DNA of 10,356 bases, from NCBI GenBank assembly GCA_029239575.1, contig JARBUP010000081.1:1-10356 (forward strand). The letters are read 5' to 3'. Positions 1 through 6,033 of this stretch are shown piece after piece. This stretch comes from Bacillota bacterium. GTDB lineage: Bacteria; Bacillota; Clostridia; Tissierellales; Sedimentibacteraceae. Position 1 is the first letter of the stretch. Each line of letters starts with the position of its first letter. Both the position numbers and the translations under genes were made by a program. The notes under the pieces are model-generated. The model worked only from the letters and a program-made list of their open reading frames with translations. It was not told the origin of the DNA and searched no databases.

Positions 1-1216
1 CTTTAATTTCAAGAAGGCTCGCACCAACAAATGTTGCTGTATTCAATGGTGTACCTGATGTTCCAAGTGCAAGGTTTGTAACGAAAGGAGCTGCAACTAT
101 AGCTGGTGCAATTCCAAATTGTCCTGCAATAGAAACCAATACAGGGTATAATGAGTTGTATATTTGGTAAGGAACCACGCGAAGTGCTATTACTAATACT
201 GCAAGTAAAATTAAGTGTAGGTAACGAAGCAACACTTTAGGGAATACTGCAATAATGCCATCTGCTAAAGCTGCCATCATACCACTTGCAGTAAACAGTC
301 CAACGAAAATTGCAATACCAACTAACATTAATAAAATATTAAAGTATGCTCCGCCTGCTTTCATCCAAAGTGGATGGTGATCTTTAGCATCTGGATAATT
401 AACTAAAGTTGTAATCAATGTAGCAAAAAAGAATACTATATATGATGGAAGTTTAATTACTCCTAAACAAACAATAACAGCAATAAACATAATGAAGTTG
501 AACCAGAACAATTTAGGTCTAAGATTAGATTTTAATTTACCTAAATCATCAGATGTCATTGCAGCTTCAGAAATATCAACTGACATTATACCACTGTGTT
601 TCTTGTGATAACTTGCAAAGTAGAAGTATTGTGCAATAATAACAGGTATAAAGCATAAACTAATTGGTACAGTTGCACTTGCAAGTGATTGAGGATCAAT
701 TCCTACAAAGGTTGCTGTAATTACTATACCAATTCCCCAAGGAATAAAACACATCGCTGCAATTGCAGTAATAATCATAAGATAAGCATTTTGACGATCA
801 AAATTCATTTTTTTGATTATTGGAAGCACAATTGGAATAGCAAGCATAAAAGCTGTTGAAACACTTGCTGTAAGCATACCTATGCATGTAAGACCAGTCG
901 TTAAAATCATAAGTGTCCAAACATTCACTTTTCCTCTGAACATTCTTATGATGCCTTTTGCAAATGTATCAAACATGCCTGTTTCAGTAAGCATATTAAA
1001 ATACATTAAAGCAAATAACAGCATATATCCAGCTGAATTCATAGTTGCAGAAAGTTGATCAGTAGCTGCTTTGCTGATAGCTTTGATATCCATGCCCAAA
1101 ATAAGAGCACAGATAATTGGAACTATACCAAGTATAAAAAACATTGGTACCTTTTTGTAAAATACAGATGCGATAACAATCGCTAACATAATAATAGCCA
1201 TAATTAATGGTGACAT
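1..1216 (-). CDS. CitMHS-like organic-anion transporter, 3' end cut by window edge
   Basis: This is a polytopic inner-membrane protein, probably a secondary transporter for a carboxylate. The reading frame is open from ATG at 1216 to the left edge (405 codons seen, no stop). It is dominated by hydrophobic segments, roughly residues 3-20, 24-41, 62-78, 100-134, 143-172, 182-202, 237-254, 257-273, 291-311 and 331-348. A polar loop at about 203-236 splits it into two halves. The layout, the early GMFD (80-83), the IPWG turn (158-161) and the late TSGTPLNTATFVGASLLE (386-403) resemble the citrate-Mg2+:H+/citrate-Ca2+:H+ symporter (CitMHS) family of the ion-transporter superfamily. Members are about 430 residues, so only a short C-terminal piece is missing. 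An AAGGAG site (1228-1233) lies 11 nt before the start. Its 5' region resembles that of the neighbouring esterase gene. The substrate cannot be read from sequence; a related DcuC/ArsB-type carrier is the main alternative. Confidence 0.8.
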   Translation of the reverse strand, partial: MSPLIMAIIMLAIVIASVFYKKVPMFFILGIVPIICALILGMDIKAISKAATDQLSATMNSAGYMLLFALMYFNMLTETGMFDTFAKGIIRMFRGKVNVWTLMILTTGLTCIGMLTASVSTAFMLAIPIVLPIIKKMNFDRQNAYLMIITAIAAMCFIPWGIGIVITATFVGIDPQSLASATVPISLCFIPVIIAQYFYFASYHKKHSGIMSVDISEAAMTSDDLGKLKSNLRPKLFWFNFIMFIAVIVCLGVIKLPSYIVFFFATLITTLVNYPDAKDHHPLWMKAGGAYFNILLMLVGIAIFVGLFTASGMMAALADGIIAVFPKVLLRYLHLILLAVLVIALRVVPYQIYNSLYPVLVSIAGQFGIAPAIVAAPFVTNLALGTSGTPLNTATFVGASLLEIK

Positions 1217-1357
1217 AGTTATAATTTCTCCTTTAGTTTTTAATATAACATTTTGAAACTATTAATTTACTGAAAATGATTTCCCAAGGCGTGTTTTACC
1301 AAATATTACTTCTTAAGCAAAATCCATTATTACTTTATTATTTTAACTACGTCCTTC

Positions 1358-1378
1358 CTACAATAAATGATAATTCAT
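1358..1378 (-). other. Possible leader mini-ORF, MNYHLL
   Basis: In the transporter leader a GGAGG (1385-1389) lies 6 nt before an ATG that opens a six-codon frame (Met-Asn-Tyr-His-Leu-Leu) ending in TAG. The spacing is ideal for initiation. The esterase leader has ATGAATTAT at the equivalent place (2671-2679), opening MNYFSIER and a TGA, but its GGGGG lies only 1 nt before the ATG. These may be regulatory leader peptides, or only relics of a shared ancestral sequence. A second in-leader ATG at 1380-1382 opens an 11-codon frame but is too close to the GGAGG. Confidence 0.25.
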
Positions 1379-1402
1379 ACATTTCCTCCATTCTTCAAAA
1401 GA

Positions 1403-1437
1403 ATAATAAGATTTGATTTGCGATGCAAACGTATTTA
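1403..1437 (-). promoter_or_regulatory. Candidate transporter promoter with overlapping cre-like box
   Basis: On the minus strand a TATTAT -10 (1403-1408) is preceded, after only 15 bp, by TTTGCA (1424-1429), a weak -35. On the plus strand TGCAAACGTATTTA (1424-1437) fits the CcpA cre consensus TGWAANCGNTNWCA at 11 of 14 positions and covers the -35. The corresponding place upstream of the esterase has the same arrangement, and the two 30-bp stretches 1403-1432 and 2698-2727 match at 20 positions. The short spacer suggests a weak or activator-dependent promoter. An alternative -10 (TATAAG, 1509-1514) lies further upstream, beside the tandem repeats. Confidence 0.35.
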
Positions 1438-1494
1438 TACTATTTAAAAAAATATTTTATATAAATAGTTTTACATCCCTTTAATCTTTTTAAA

Positions 1495-1554
1495 TTTTAA
1501 CTTAAATTCTTATAGCTATCAATATATAATATGACATATCAATATATGTTTTTT
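1495..1554 (-). repeat. Distal block of duplicated control region, copy A, with tandem TATCAATATAT
   Basis: This block aligns without gaps to 2776-2835 with 10 mismatches in 60. Within it TATCAATATAT occurs twice, at 1517-1527 and 1537-1547, exactly 20 bp (about two helical turns) apart, as expected for tandem half-sites on one DNA face. It could be a regulator-binding region. The regulator is unknown; no regulator gene is in the window. Confidence 0.55.
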
Positions 1555-1574
1555 AATATATATATATTAAAAAA
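1549..1574. repeat. Perfect 26-bp A/T palindrome
   Basis: TTTTTTAATATAT is followed directly by its exact reverse complement. It sits between the esterase stop and the tandem repeats upstream of the transporter. It has no G or C and no loop, so it is not a standard terminator, although it could weakly help to end esterase transcription in both directions. It may also be a protein-binding or bent-DNA site. The equivalent region upstream of the esterase lacks it. Confidence 0.5.
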
Positions 1575-1630
1575 TGGAATTATTGTATTTGCAGTTCTTT
1601 AAAATGTTTACGTAAATTCTACTTTATTTT

Positions 1631-2605
1631 TTAGTTTGATATTTCGATAATTTTAAGTTCTGGGAATGGCATCCTTTGACGTTTTTCACCAAAGAGTATT
1701 CCATCAATAAAATCTAATCCTCGTTCAATATTTTCATTTTGCCAAAATACATGACCACCATGAGTAGCACCTTCAAACATTTCAAAAATAACTCGTTCCT
1801 CACCTGCTAATTCATTAACTTTTACAGCTACATTTACAGAATCAGAAAATGGCGCTACAGGATCAGCTGTGCCATGTTGGAATAAAGCCGGAGGATAATC
1901 TCCTTTAGCTAATGCAAACGGACTATTTTTAGCTGCTTTTATAACATTTTCTATATTATTTAAATGATAGCCAAGAATTAATTCAACAGCATCAACATAT
2001 TCCTGATTCATATACAGTTCTTCATCAGCTGGTGTTGGACCACATACACTAAGATAAAATTCTCGAGGTTTTAAGTTATCAAAAGCTGCACCAGAAACAA
2101 AATCAGCAACACCATAAATTGATATCAAGCCTTGTATAGCTGATGATTCTTCAGGATAACCCATTGAGATGTCATTGTATTCTTCATATTCTTGTTTATC
2201 TCCCGTAGCTGCAACAGCTTGTGCAATTGCAGCACCTGCTGAACTGCTCCAAAGTACAATATTATCTGCTGCAATGTTATACTTTTGTTGATTAGCTCTC
2301 AAATAACGAATTGCACATTTTACATCATGGACTGGCTCTGGCCAATTGCAATGTAAAGATAAGCGATAATCAACAGCAGCTAATGCATAACCTTGAGAAA
2401 CAACTTTACCCACTCCAAATATTGAACCCTGATCTTTATATCCCCCCATAAAGCCACCGCCATGTACTAACATAATAAGTGGATACGGTCCTTCTCCTTC
2501 TGGTAAATATAAATCCAAACAATTCAGATCTGATTTATTTGCATACTGAATATTTAAATATTTTTTACTAAATTGATCTTTATCTATTGCGTAACCTTTT
2601 TTCAT
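1631..2605 (-). CDS. Alpha/beta-hydrolase esterase (BD-FAE / carboxylesterase-like)
   Basis: This is a 324-residue protein with no signal peptide, so probably a cytoplasmic ester hydrolase. It has the oxyanion-hole motif HGGG (48-51), the nucleophile elbow WSSSAG (119-124, Ser122), an acid in HGTADP (Asp248) and the catalytic His in GATHGG (His282). This order and spacing fit the hormone-sensitive-lipase-like/BD-FAE group of carboxylesterases acting on acetyl, feruloyl or other short esters. The elbow of relatives usually reads WGSSAGG; here the first Gly of GxSxG is Ser120, which is unusual. An AAGGAGGA site (2612-2619) lies 6 nt before ATG, so the start is firm. The gene is monocistronic or partly read through into the transporter. 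Its 5' region is homologous to that of the transporter, which suggests the pair takes up and hydrolyses related compounds. The substrate is not known. Confidence 0.85.
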   Translation of the reverse strand: MKKGYAIDKDQFSKKYLNIQYANKSDLNCLDLYLPEGEGPYPLIMLVHGGGFMGGYKDQGSIFGVGKVVSQGYALAAVDYRLSLHCNWPEPVHDVKCAIRYLRANQQKYNIAADNIVLWSSSAGAAIAQAVAATGDKQEYEEYNDISMGYPEESSAIQGLISIYGVADFVSGAAFDNLKPREFYLSVCGPTPADEELYMNQEYVDAVELILGYHLNNIENVIKAAKNSPFALAKGDYPPALFQHGTADPVAPFSDSVNVAVKVNELAGEERVIFEMFEGATHGGHVFWQNENIERGLDFIDGILFGEKRQRMPFPELKIIEISN

Positions 2606-2697
2606 AATGGTTCCTCCTTTTTTAAAATTATTGTTGAATCATCGCAAATTCCTCATCTCTCAATAGAAAAATAATTCATTCCCCCTTCATCAAATTA

Positions 2698-2732
2698 ATT
2701 ATAAGATGTGTTATATGTTGAAAACGCTATTT
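2698..2732 (-). promoter_or_regulatory. Candidate esterase promoter with overlapping cre-like box
   Basis: A perfect TATAAT -10 on the minus strand (2698-2703) is preceded by TTTTCA (2719-2724) at a short 15-bp spacing. On the plus strand TGAAAACGCTATTT (2719-2732) fits the cre consensus TGWAANCGNTNWCA at 12 of 14 positions, missing only the final CA, and covers the -35. In Firmicutes a cre at this position normally means CcpA repression. No binding data exist here, so this is inference. Confidence 0.45.
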
Positions 2733-2775
2733 TATTTATCAAAATAAAATTTTAATCATCTTCAATATTTTCTAA

Positions 2776-2835
2776 TTTTAGCTTGAATTATTATATCTAT
2801 CAATATCTAATATTATATATTTATATATGTATTTT
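2776..2835 (-). repeat. Distal block of duplicated control region, copy B
   Basis: This matches 1495-1554 at 50 of 60 ungapped positions. TATCAATATCT (2798-2808) is conserved, and the second half-site 20 bp further on is degenerate (TATTTATATAT, 2818-2828). A TATAAT (minus, 2790-2795) lies beside it, so the block may itself hold a second promoter whose -35 region is covered by the repeats. Confidence 0.55.
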
Positions 2836-2861
2836 CATATAAGCATAGATAATTTAAATAC

Positions 2862-2890
2862 AAAAAACACTTAAGCATTGAGCTTAAGCG
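2862..2890 (-). terminator. Intrinsic terminator of asnS
   Basis: On the minus strand GCTTAAG-type arms (2882-2888 and 2870-2876) form a perfect 7-bp stem around a 5-nt loop, followed by six T residues (2867-2862). It begins about 20 bp after the asnS stop codon. It separates asnS from the esterase gene, which therefore needs its own promoter. Confidence 0.85.
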
Positions 2891-2910
2891 TCCATTTGCA
2901 TAACTGTAAA

Positions 2911-4299
2911 TTAAAATTCCGCATTCTTTGGTGTTCTAGGAAATGGTATTACGTCTCTTATATTTCCCATACCTGTTAAATACATAATTAATCTTTCAAA
3001 TCCAAGTCCAAAACCAGCATGTTTAACTCCGCCATATTTACGAAGTTCTAAATACCACCATAAATCTTCGCTTGGAACTCCCATTTCTGCCATGCGTTTT
3101 TCCAACATGTCAAGTCTTTCTTCTCTTTGGCTTCCTCCAATTAATTCACCTATACCTGGAACTAAAAGGTCTGTAGCTGCAACTGTTTTATTGTCATCAT
3201 TCATTCTCATATAAAATGCTTTTATATCTTTTGGATAATTTGTTACAAAAACAGGTTTTCCAAAAATTTGCTCTGATAAATATCTTTCATGTTCTGTTTG
3301 AATATCAGTTCCCCATTCAACAGCATAATCAAAATTATCATTGTTTTTCTTAAGTATTTCTATAGCATCTGTATAAGTAATTCTGCCAAATTCAGAATTA
3401 ACAACATTATCAAGTTTCTTAAATAAATCTTTTTCTACAAAAGAATTGAAAAATTCCATTTCTTCTTTACCGTTTTCAAGCACATATGAAATAACATATT
3501 TAACCATGTCTTCTGCAAGCTGCATATCATCATTTAAATCAGCAAATGCTATTTCAGGTTCTATCATCCAAAACTCTGCAGCATGACGTGTAGTGTTTGA
3601 ATTTTCAGCTCTGAATGTAGGTCCAAATGTATATGTATTTTTAAATGCAAGAGCAAATATTTCAGCTTCTAATTGACCGCTTACTGTTAAGTTTGCACTT
3701 TTTCCAAAGAAATCTTTTGAATAATCTGTTTTGCCATCTACTTTTTCTACATTGTCTAAATCTAAAGAAGTTACATGGAACATTTCTCCAGCACCTTCTG
3801 CATCACTTGCAGTTATAATTGGTGGATGTGCGTAAACAAATCCTCTTTCATTGAAAAATTTATGAATTGCAAATGCAGCAAGACTTCTTACTCTAAACAC
3901 TGCTAAAAATGTATTTGTTCTTGGTCTTAAATGAGCAATTGTTCTTAAATATTCCATTGAATGTCTTTTTTTCTGTAACGGATAACTTGAATCAGAGCCA
4001 GCTTCCAATGTAACTTCAGTTGCTTTTACTTCAAATAATTGCTTAGCATTTGGAGTGTGTTCTAAATTTCCTTTTACAGTTATAGCACTACCTGTTGAAA
4101 ATTTTTTAATTTCATCAAAATTAGTAAGAGTATCATCAAATACTATTTGAACATTTTTCATATATGTTCCATCATTTAATTCAATAAAACCAAATGTTTT
4201 AGAATCTCTTATTGTTCTAATCCAACCTTCTATTACTACTTCTTTTCCAAAATAATTTTCTGGAGATTTAAATAAATCTCTAAAATCAATAGCTTTCAT
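2911..4299 (-). CDS. asnS: Asparaginyl-tRNA synthetase
   Basis: This cytoplasmic class II aminoacyl-tRNA synthetase joins L-asparagine to tRNA-Asn with ATP. The 462 residues match the normal bacterial length. The N-terminal OB-fold anticodon-binding domain (about 15-100) includes VVIEGWIRTIRDSKTFGFIEL (21-41). The catalytic domain (about 125-462) has class II motif 2, FRAENSNTTRHAAEFWMIE (229-247), and motif 3, GLGFERLIMYLTG (431-443), and ends in the usual IPFPRTPKNAEF. The ENSNTTRH context points to Asn rather than Asp specificity, and the leader confirms it with an AAC specifier. AGGAGG (4309-4314) lies 9 nt before ATG. It is expressed as a single gene between its own promoter/T-box and its own terminator. 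No defect is seen. Confidence 0.97.
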   Translation of the reverse strand: MKAIDFRDLFKSPENYFGKEVVIEGWIRTIRDSKTFGFIELNDGTYMKNVQIVFDDTLTNFDEIKKFSTGSAITVKGNLEHTPNAKQLFEVKATEVTLEAGSDSSYPLQKKRHSMEYLRTIAHLRPRTNTFLAVFRVRSLAAFAIHKFFNERGFVYAHPPIITASDAEGAGEMFHVTSLDLDNVEKVDGKTDYSKDFFGKSANLTVSGQLEAEIFALAFKNTYTFGPTFRAENSNTTRHAAEFWMIEPEIAFADLNDDMQLAEDMVKYVISYVLENGKEEMEFFNSFVEKDLFKKLDNVVNSEFGRITYTDAIEILKKNNDNFDYAVEWGTDIQTEHERYLSEQIFGKPVFVTNYPKDIKAFYMRMNDDNKTVAATDLLVPGIGELIGGSQREERLDMLEKRMAEMGVPSEDLWWYLELRKYGGVKHAGFGLGFERLIMYLTGMGNIRDVIPFPRTPKNAEF

Positions 4300-4329
4300 G
4301 TTCCTTTTCCTCCTGTATTACAAATAAAA

Positions 4330-4560
4330 ATAAATAAAAAAACTCCTTCATCCAAAAAGGGACGAAAGAGTATCCGCGGTACCACCCAAATTAACAGCAT
4401 AGCTGTTCACTTATAATTATAACGTTAAAAACGTCCAAGCCTACATTTTTAAAAAACTTCGGTTGGCTGTTCAGGGATGTTCTTCATATATGTTTTGTAG
4501 CAGTCTTCCACCATCACTGCATCGCTTTAACAAAATTAATATACTAATTTCCCATCATCA
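4330..4560 (-). ncRNA. T-box leader of asnS, Asn (AAC) specifier
   Basis: This 5' UTR element senses uncharged tRNA-Asn and controls asnS by transcription antitermination. It has the T-box antiterminator sequence GGGTGGTACCGCGG (4374-4387), whose TGG bulge pairs with the tRNA acceptor end. In Stem I a GCAGT/ACTGC helix closes a loop containing GATGGTG (GNUG-type), and TTTTGT/ACAAAA forms a second helix. The specifier loop carries AAC (4479-4481) in the usual context GAAGAACA, where the codon is followed by A. AAC is an asparagine codon and fits the downstream gene. The Stem I boundary near 4560 is approximate. Confidence 0.93.
4336..4371 (-). terminator. Leader terminator of the asnS T-box
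   Basis: On the minus strand ACTCTTTCGTCC (4371-4360) pairs with GGATGAAGGAGT (4353-4342) over 12 bp, with two G-T pairs. The loop is 6 nt, and seven T residues follow. It is mutually exclusive with the antiterminator that uses the T-box sequence just upstream, the standard T-box switch. Confidence 0.9.
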
Positions 4561-4586
4561 CATTAAATATTTAATTTTAATTTATG

Positions 4587-4615
4587 AATATAACCCAATT
4601 TCTACGCTTTGTCAT
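4587..4615 (-). promoter_or_regulatory. asnS promoter
   Basis: ATGACA (-35, 4610-4615) and TATATT (-10, 4587-4592) are separated by exactly 17 bp, and each differs from the sigma-A consensus at one position. The predicted transcript start is near 4580, about 20 nt before Stem I of the T-box, as expected. The -35 lies in the end of the dispersed-type hairpin repeat at 4611-4637. Confidence 0.75.
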
Positions 4616-4637
4616 CCTGAGCATAGCGAAGGATTTT
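4611..4637. repeat. Short hairpin repeat of dispersed GTCATCCTGAGC type
   Basis: GTCATCCTGAGC at 4611-4622 and GCGAAGGAT at 4626-4634 form an imperfect hairpin. The arms ATCCTGAGC and GCGAAGGAT pair through 7 Watson-Crick pairs with a tandem G-A/A-G mismatch in the middle, around a 3-nt loop ATA. From memory, near-identical sequences occur in many copies in the genomes of unrelated bacterial phyla, so this is probably a REP/MITE-like dispersed element. Only one copy is in this window. It lies between the end of thiN and the asnS promoter and has no T-tract, so it is not an intrinsic terminator. Confidence 0.5.
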
Positions 4638-4719
4638 AGACATAACGTACTTTTCAGGTAATAATCAGATTATAAAATAAAATTAAGTTAATTGCAACAT
4701 AATTTTACATTATATGTAT

Positions 4720-5355
4720 TTAATCTTTTGACATAAATACTAAAGCATTTCCTTTTTCAATTGTAATTATTCCTAAGTCATCCATTATCTCATTACTAAT
4801 ACAAAGAGTGGAACCTCTTTTAATAGTGACATTATGTAAAGGATATTTAAATCCTTTTAAAGACACACCCTCTATAGTTTCAGTAACAGGTATAATAGAA
4901 ACATAATAATTTTTTTTATGTTTAAGTTGTAGTATATTTCCCATTATTTGAATAATATTATTGTTGTCTAAAATTTTAATTTTAATACCATTTAAAAAAT
5001 ATTTTTCTAAAAGCAAAATATTTCCCATTGTATGATCAAGCCTTGTACCCGTAGCACCTACTAAAATTATATCCTTATAATTTTTACTAATTGCATATTC
5101 TATAGCTATTTCCATATCAGTAAAATCTTTTTCTACAGGATATTTAATAAGTTCCACATTTTTATTTAAATAATGTTTTAATATATCAGGGCTAACAGAA
5201 TCTAAATCACCAACAACAATATTTGGAATCAAATTAAGTTTTTCAGCTTTTTCTAATCCACCGTCAGCGCATATTACATATTCAACATTTATATTTTCTT
5301 CTTCAAAAACATGTTTTTCTATATCACTGCCGCTTGCTATTATAACTGCTGACAT
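4720..5355 (-). CDS. thiN: Thiamine pyrophosphokinase
   Basis: This cytoplasmic enzyme transfers pyrophosphate from ATP to thiamine, giving thiamine pyrophosphate, the cofactor of transketolase and other enzymes. With the start at 5355 it has 211 residues, the normal ThiN length. The family signatures are present: CADGG (29-33), GDLDS (49-53), KDFTD (76-80) and GATGTRLDHT (100-109), the nucleotide and metal-binding loops of the N-terminal domain. A smaller C-terminal thiamine-binding domain follows. The frame is open further upstream to an ATG at 5434-5436, but that would add 27 residues overlapping rpe with no family resemblance. The 5355 start has a GGAG 7 nt before it and lies 1 nt after the rpe stop. 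It is the last gene of the operon, and I saw no clear terminator after it. No TPP riboswitch is present. Confidence 0.94.
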   Translation of the reverse strand: MSAVIIASGSDIEKHVFEEENINVEYVICADGGLEKAEKLNLIPNIVVGDLDSVSPDILKHYLNKNVELIKYPVEKDFTDMEIAIEYAISKNYKDIILVGATGTRLDHTMGNILLLEKYFLNGIKIKILDNNNIIQIMGNILQLKHKKNYYVSIIPVTETIEGVSLKGFKYPLHNVTIKRGSTLCISNEIMDDLGIITIEKGNALVFMSKD

Positions 5356-5356
5356 A

Positions 5357-6022
5357 TTATAACTCCATGATATTTTTAAATTGTTTTGTTCTTTCAATAA
5401 CATCTTCAGCTTTATAAATAGCTGAACCTGCAACAATTACATTTACACCCCAACTCAAAACTTCTTGTAAATTATCTAAAGTTACTCCGCCATCTATTTC
5501 AATATCTATATCTGCATCTTTTTCTTTAATTAAATTATTTAAATCTTCAAATTTATATTTTATATTATTTATTAAACTTTGTCCGCCAAAGCCAGGATTA
5601 ACACTCATTAAAAGCACCATGTCAACATCAAGAATAATATCTCTTATGACAGAAACAGGTGTTGCAGGGTTTAAACTTACTCCAGCTTTTATACCAAATG
5701 ATTTTATTTTTTGAATAGTTCTGTGCAAATGTACACAGCTTTCTTGATGAACTGTAATTATATCTGCACCAGCTTTATAAAAATCTTCAACATATTTATC
5801 TGGATTTTCAATCATTAAATGAACATCAAATATTAAATTTGTTGTTTTTCTTAAAGATTTAATAACATCGGGTCCTATTGTAATATTAGGAACAAAATGG
5901 CCATCCATAACATCTATATGTATGTATTCTGCTCCACCTAATTCTATAAGTTTAATTTCTTCAGCAAGTTTAGAAAAATCTGCTGATAATATTGATGGTG
6001 ATAATTTATTTATTTTGTTCAT
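5357..6022 (-). CDS. rpe: Ribulose-phosphate 3-epimerase
   Basis: This enzyme interconverts D-ribulose 5-phosphate and D-xylulose 5-phosphate in the pentose phosphate pathway, in the cytoplasm. The 221 residues form a TIM barrel. Visible signatures are PSILSADF (9-16, Ser10), IHIDVMDGHFVPN (34-46, with metal-binding His35 and Asp37), DVHLM (66-70, His68), VNPGFGGQ (141-148, phosphate and mobile loop), and IDGGV (176-180) with the catalytic Asp177, followed by VAGSAI (197-202). All active-site residues are present. AGAGGA (6027-6032) precedes the ATG, and the rsgA stop is 11 nt upstream. The rsgA-rpe-thiN order is common in Firmicutes. Confidence 0.96.
   Translation of the reverse strand: MNKINKLSPSILSADFSKLAEEIKLIELGGAEYIHIDVMDGHFVPNITIGPDVIKSLRKTTNLIFDVHLMIENPDKYVEDFYKAGADIITVHQESCVHLHRTIQKIKSFGIKAGVSLNPATPVSVIRDIILDVDMVLLMSVNPGFGGQSLINNIKYKFEDLNNLIKEKDADIDIEIDGGVTLDNLQEVLSWGVNVIVAGSAIYKAEDVIERTKQFKNIMEL
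5363..5366 (-). promoter_or_regulatory. Ribosome-binding site that fixes the thiN start
   Basis: GGAG lies within the last codons of rpe, 7 nt before the ATG at 5355. The upstream in-frame ATG at 5436 lacks family-like sequence after it, so this site supports the shorter protein and implies translational coupling with rpe. Confidence 0.7.
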
Positions 6023-6033
6023 TTTATCCTCTT

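Larger units (their letters stand above)
1217..1630 (-). promoter_or_regulatory. Long 5' region of the transporter gene (copy A of a duplicated control region)
   Basis: This is 414 bp with no protein gene and very high A+T. Read on the minus strand from the esterase stop, it holds four things. First is an A/T-only palindrome (1549-1574). Second is a block (1495-1554) matching 2776-2835 at 50 of 60 positions without gaps. Third is a weak promoter with a cre-like box (1403-1437). Last is a leader of about 180 nt with a Shine-Dalgarno-preceded mini-ORF (1358-1378) before the transporter's own ribosome-binding site. No canonical GC-rich terminator is visible for the esterase. The resemblance to the esterase 5' region is direct observation; shared regulation is inference. 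Confidence 0.6.
2606..2861 (-). promoter_or_regulatory. Long 5' region of the esterase gene (copy B of the duplicated control region)
   Basis: This A+T-rich non-coding stretch runs from the asnS terminator to the esterase start. It contains the 60-bp block 2776-2835 that matches 1495-1554, a weak promoter with a cre-like box (2698-2732), and a leader holding ATGAATTAT (2671-2679 on the complement). The leader is about 85 nt if the proximal promoter is used and about 180 nt if the distal TATAAT (2790-2795) is used. No known riboswitch fold was recognised. Confidence 0.6.

Noticed and set aside
813..1058. Open frame on the plus strand within the transporter gene
   Set aside because: It is antisense to a well-supported membrane-protein gene, and its composition is what an antisense frame would give. 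It has no family resemblance.
1217..1630. Riboswitch in the long transporter leader
   Set aside because: No conserved riboswitch sequence elements were recognised and G+C is too low for a stable aptamer fold. Homology to the esterase 5' region explains the conserved parts better.
4715..4720. Terminator after thiN
   Set aside because: The A/T-rich stretch 4640-4719 has only weak imperfect inverted repeats and no T-tract, so I do not call one.
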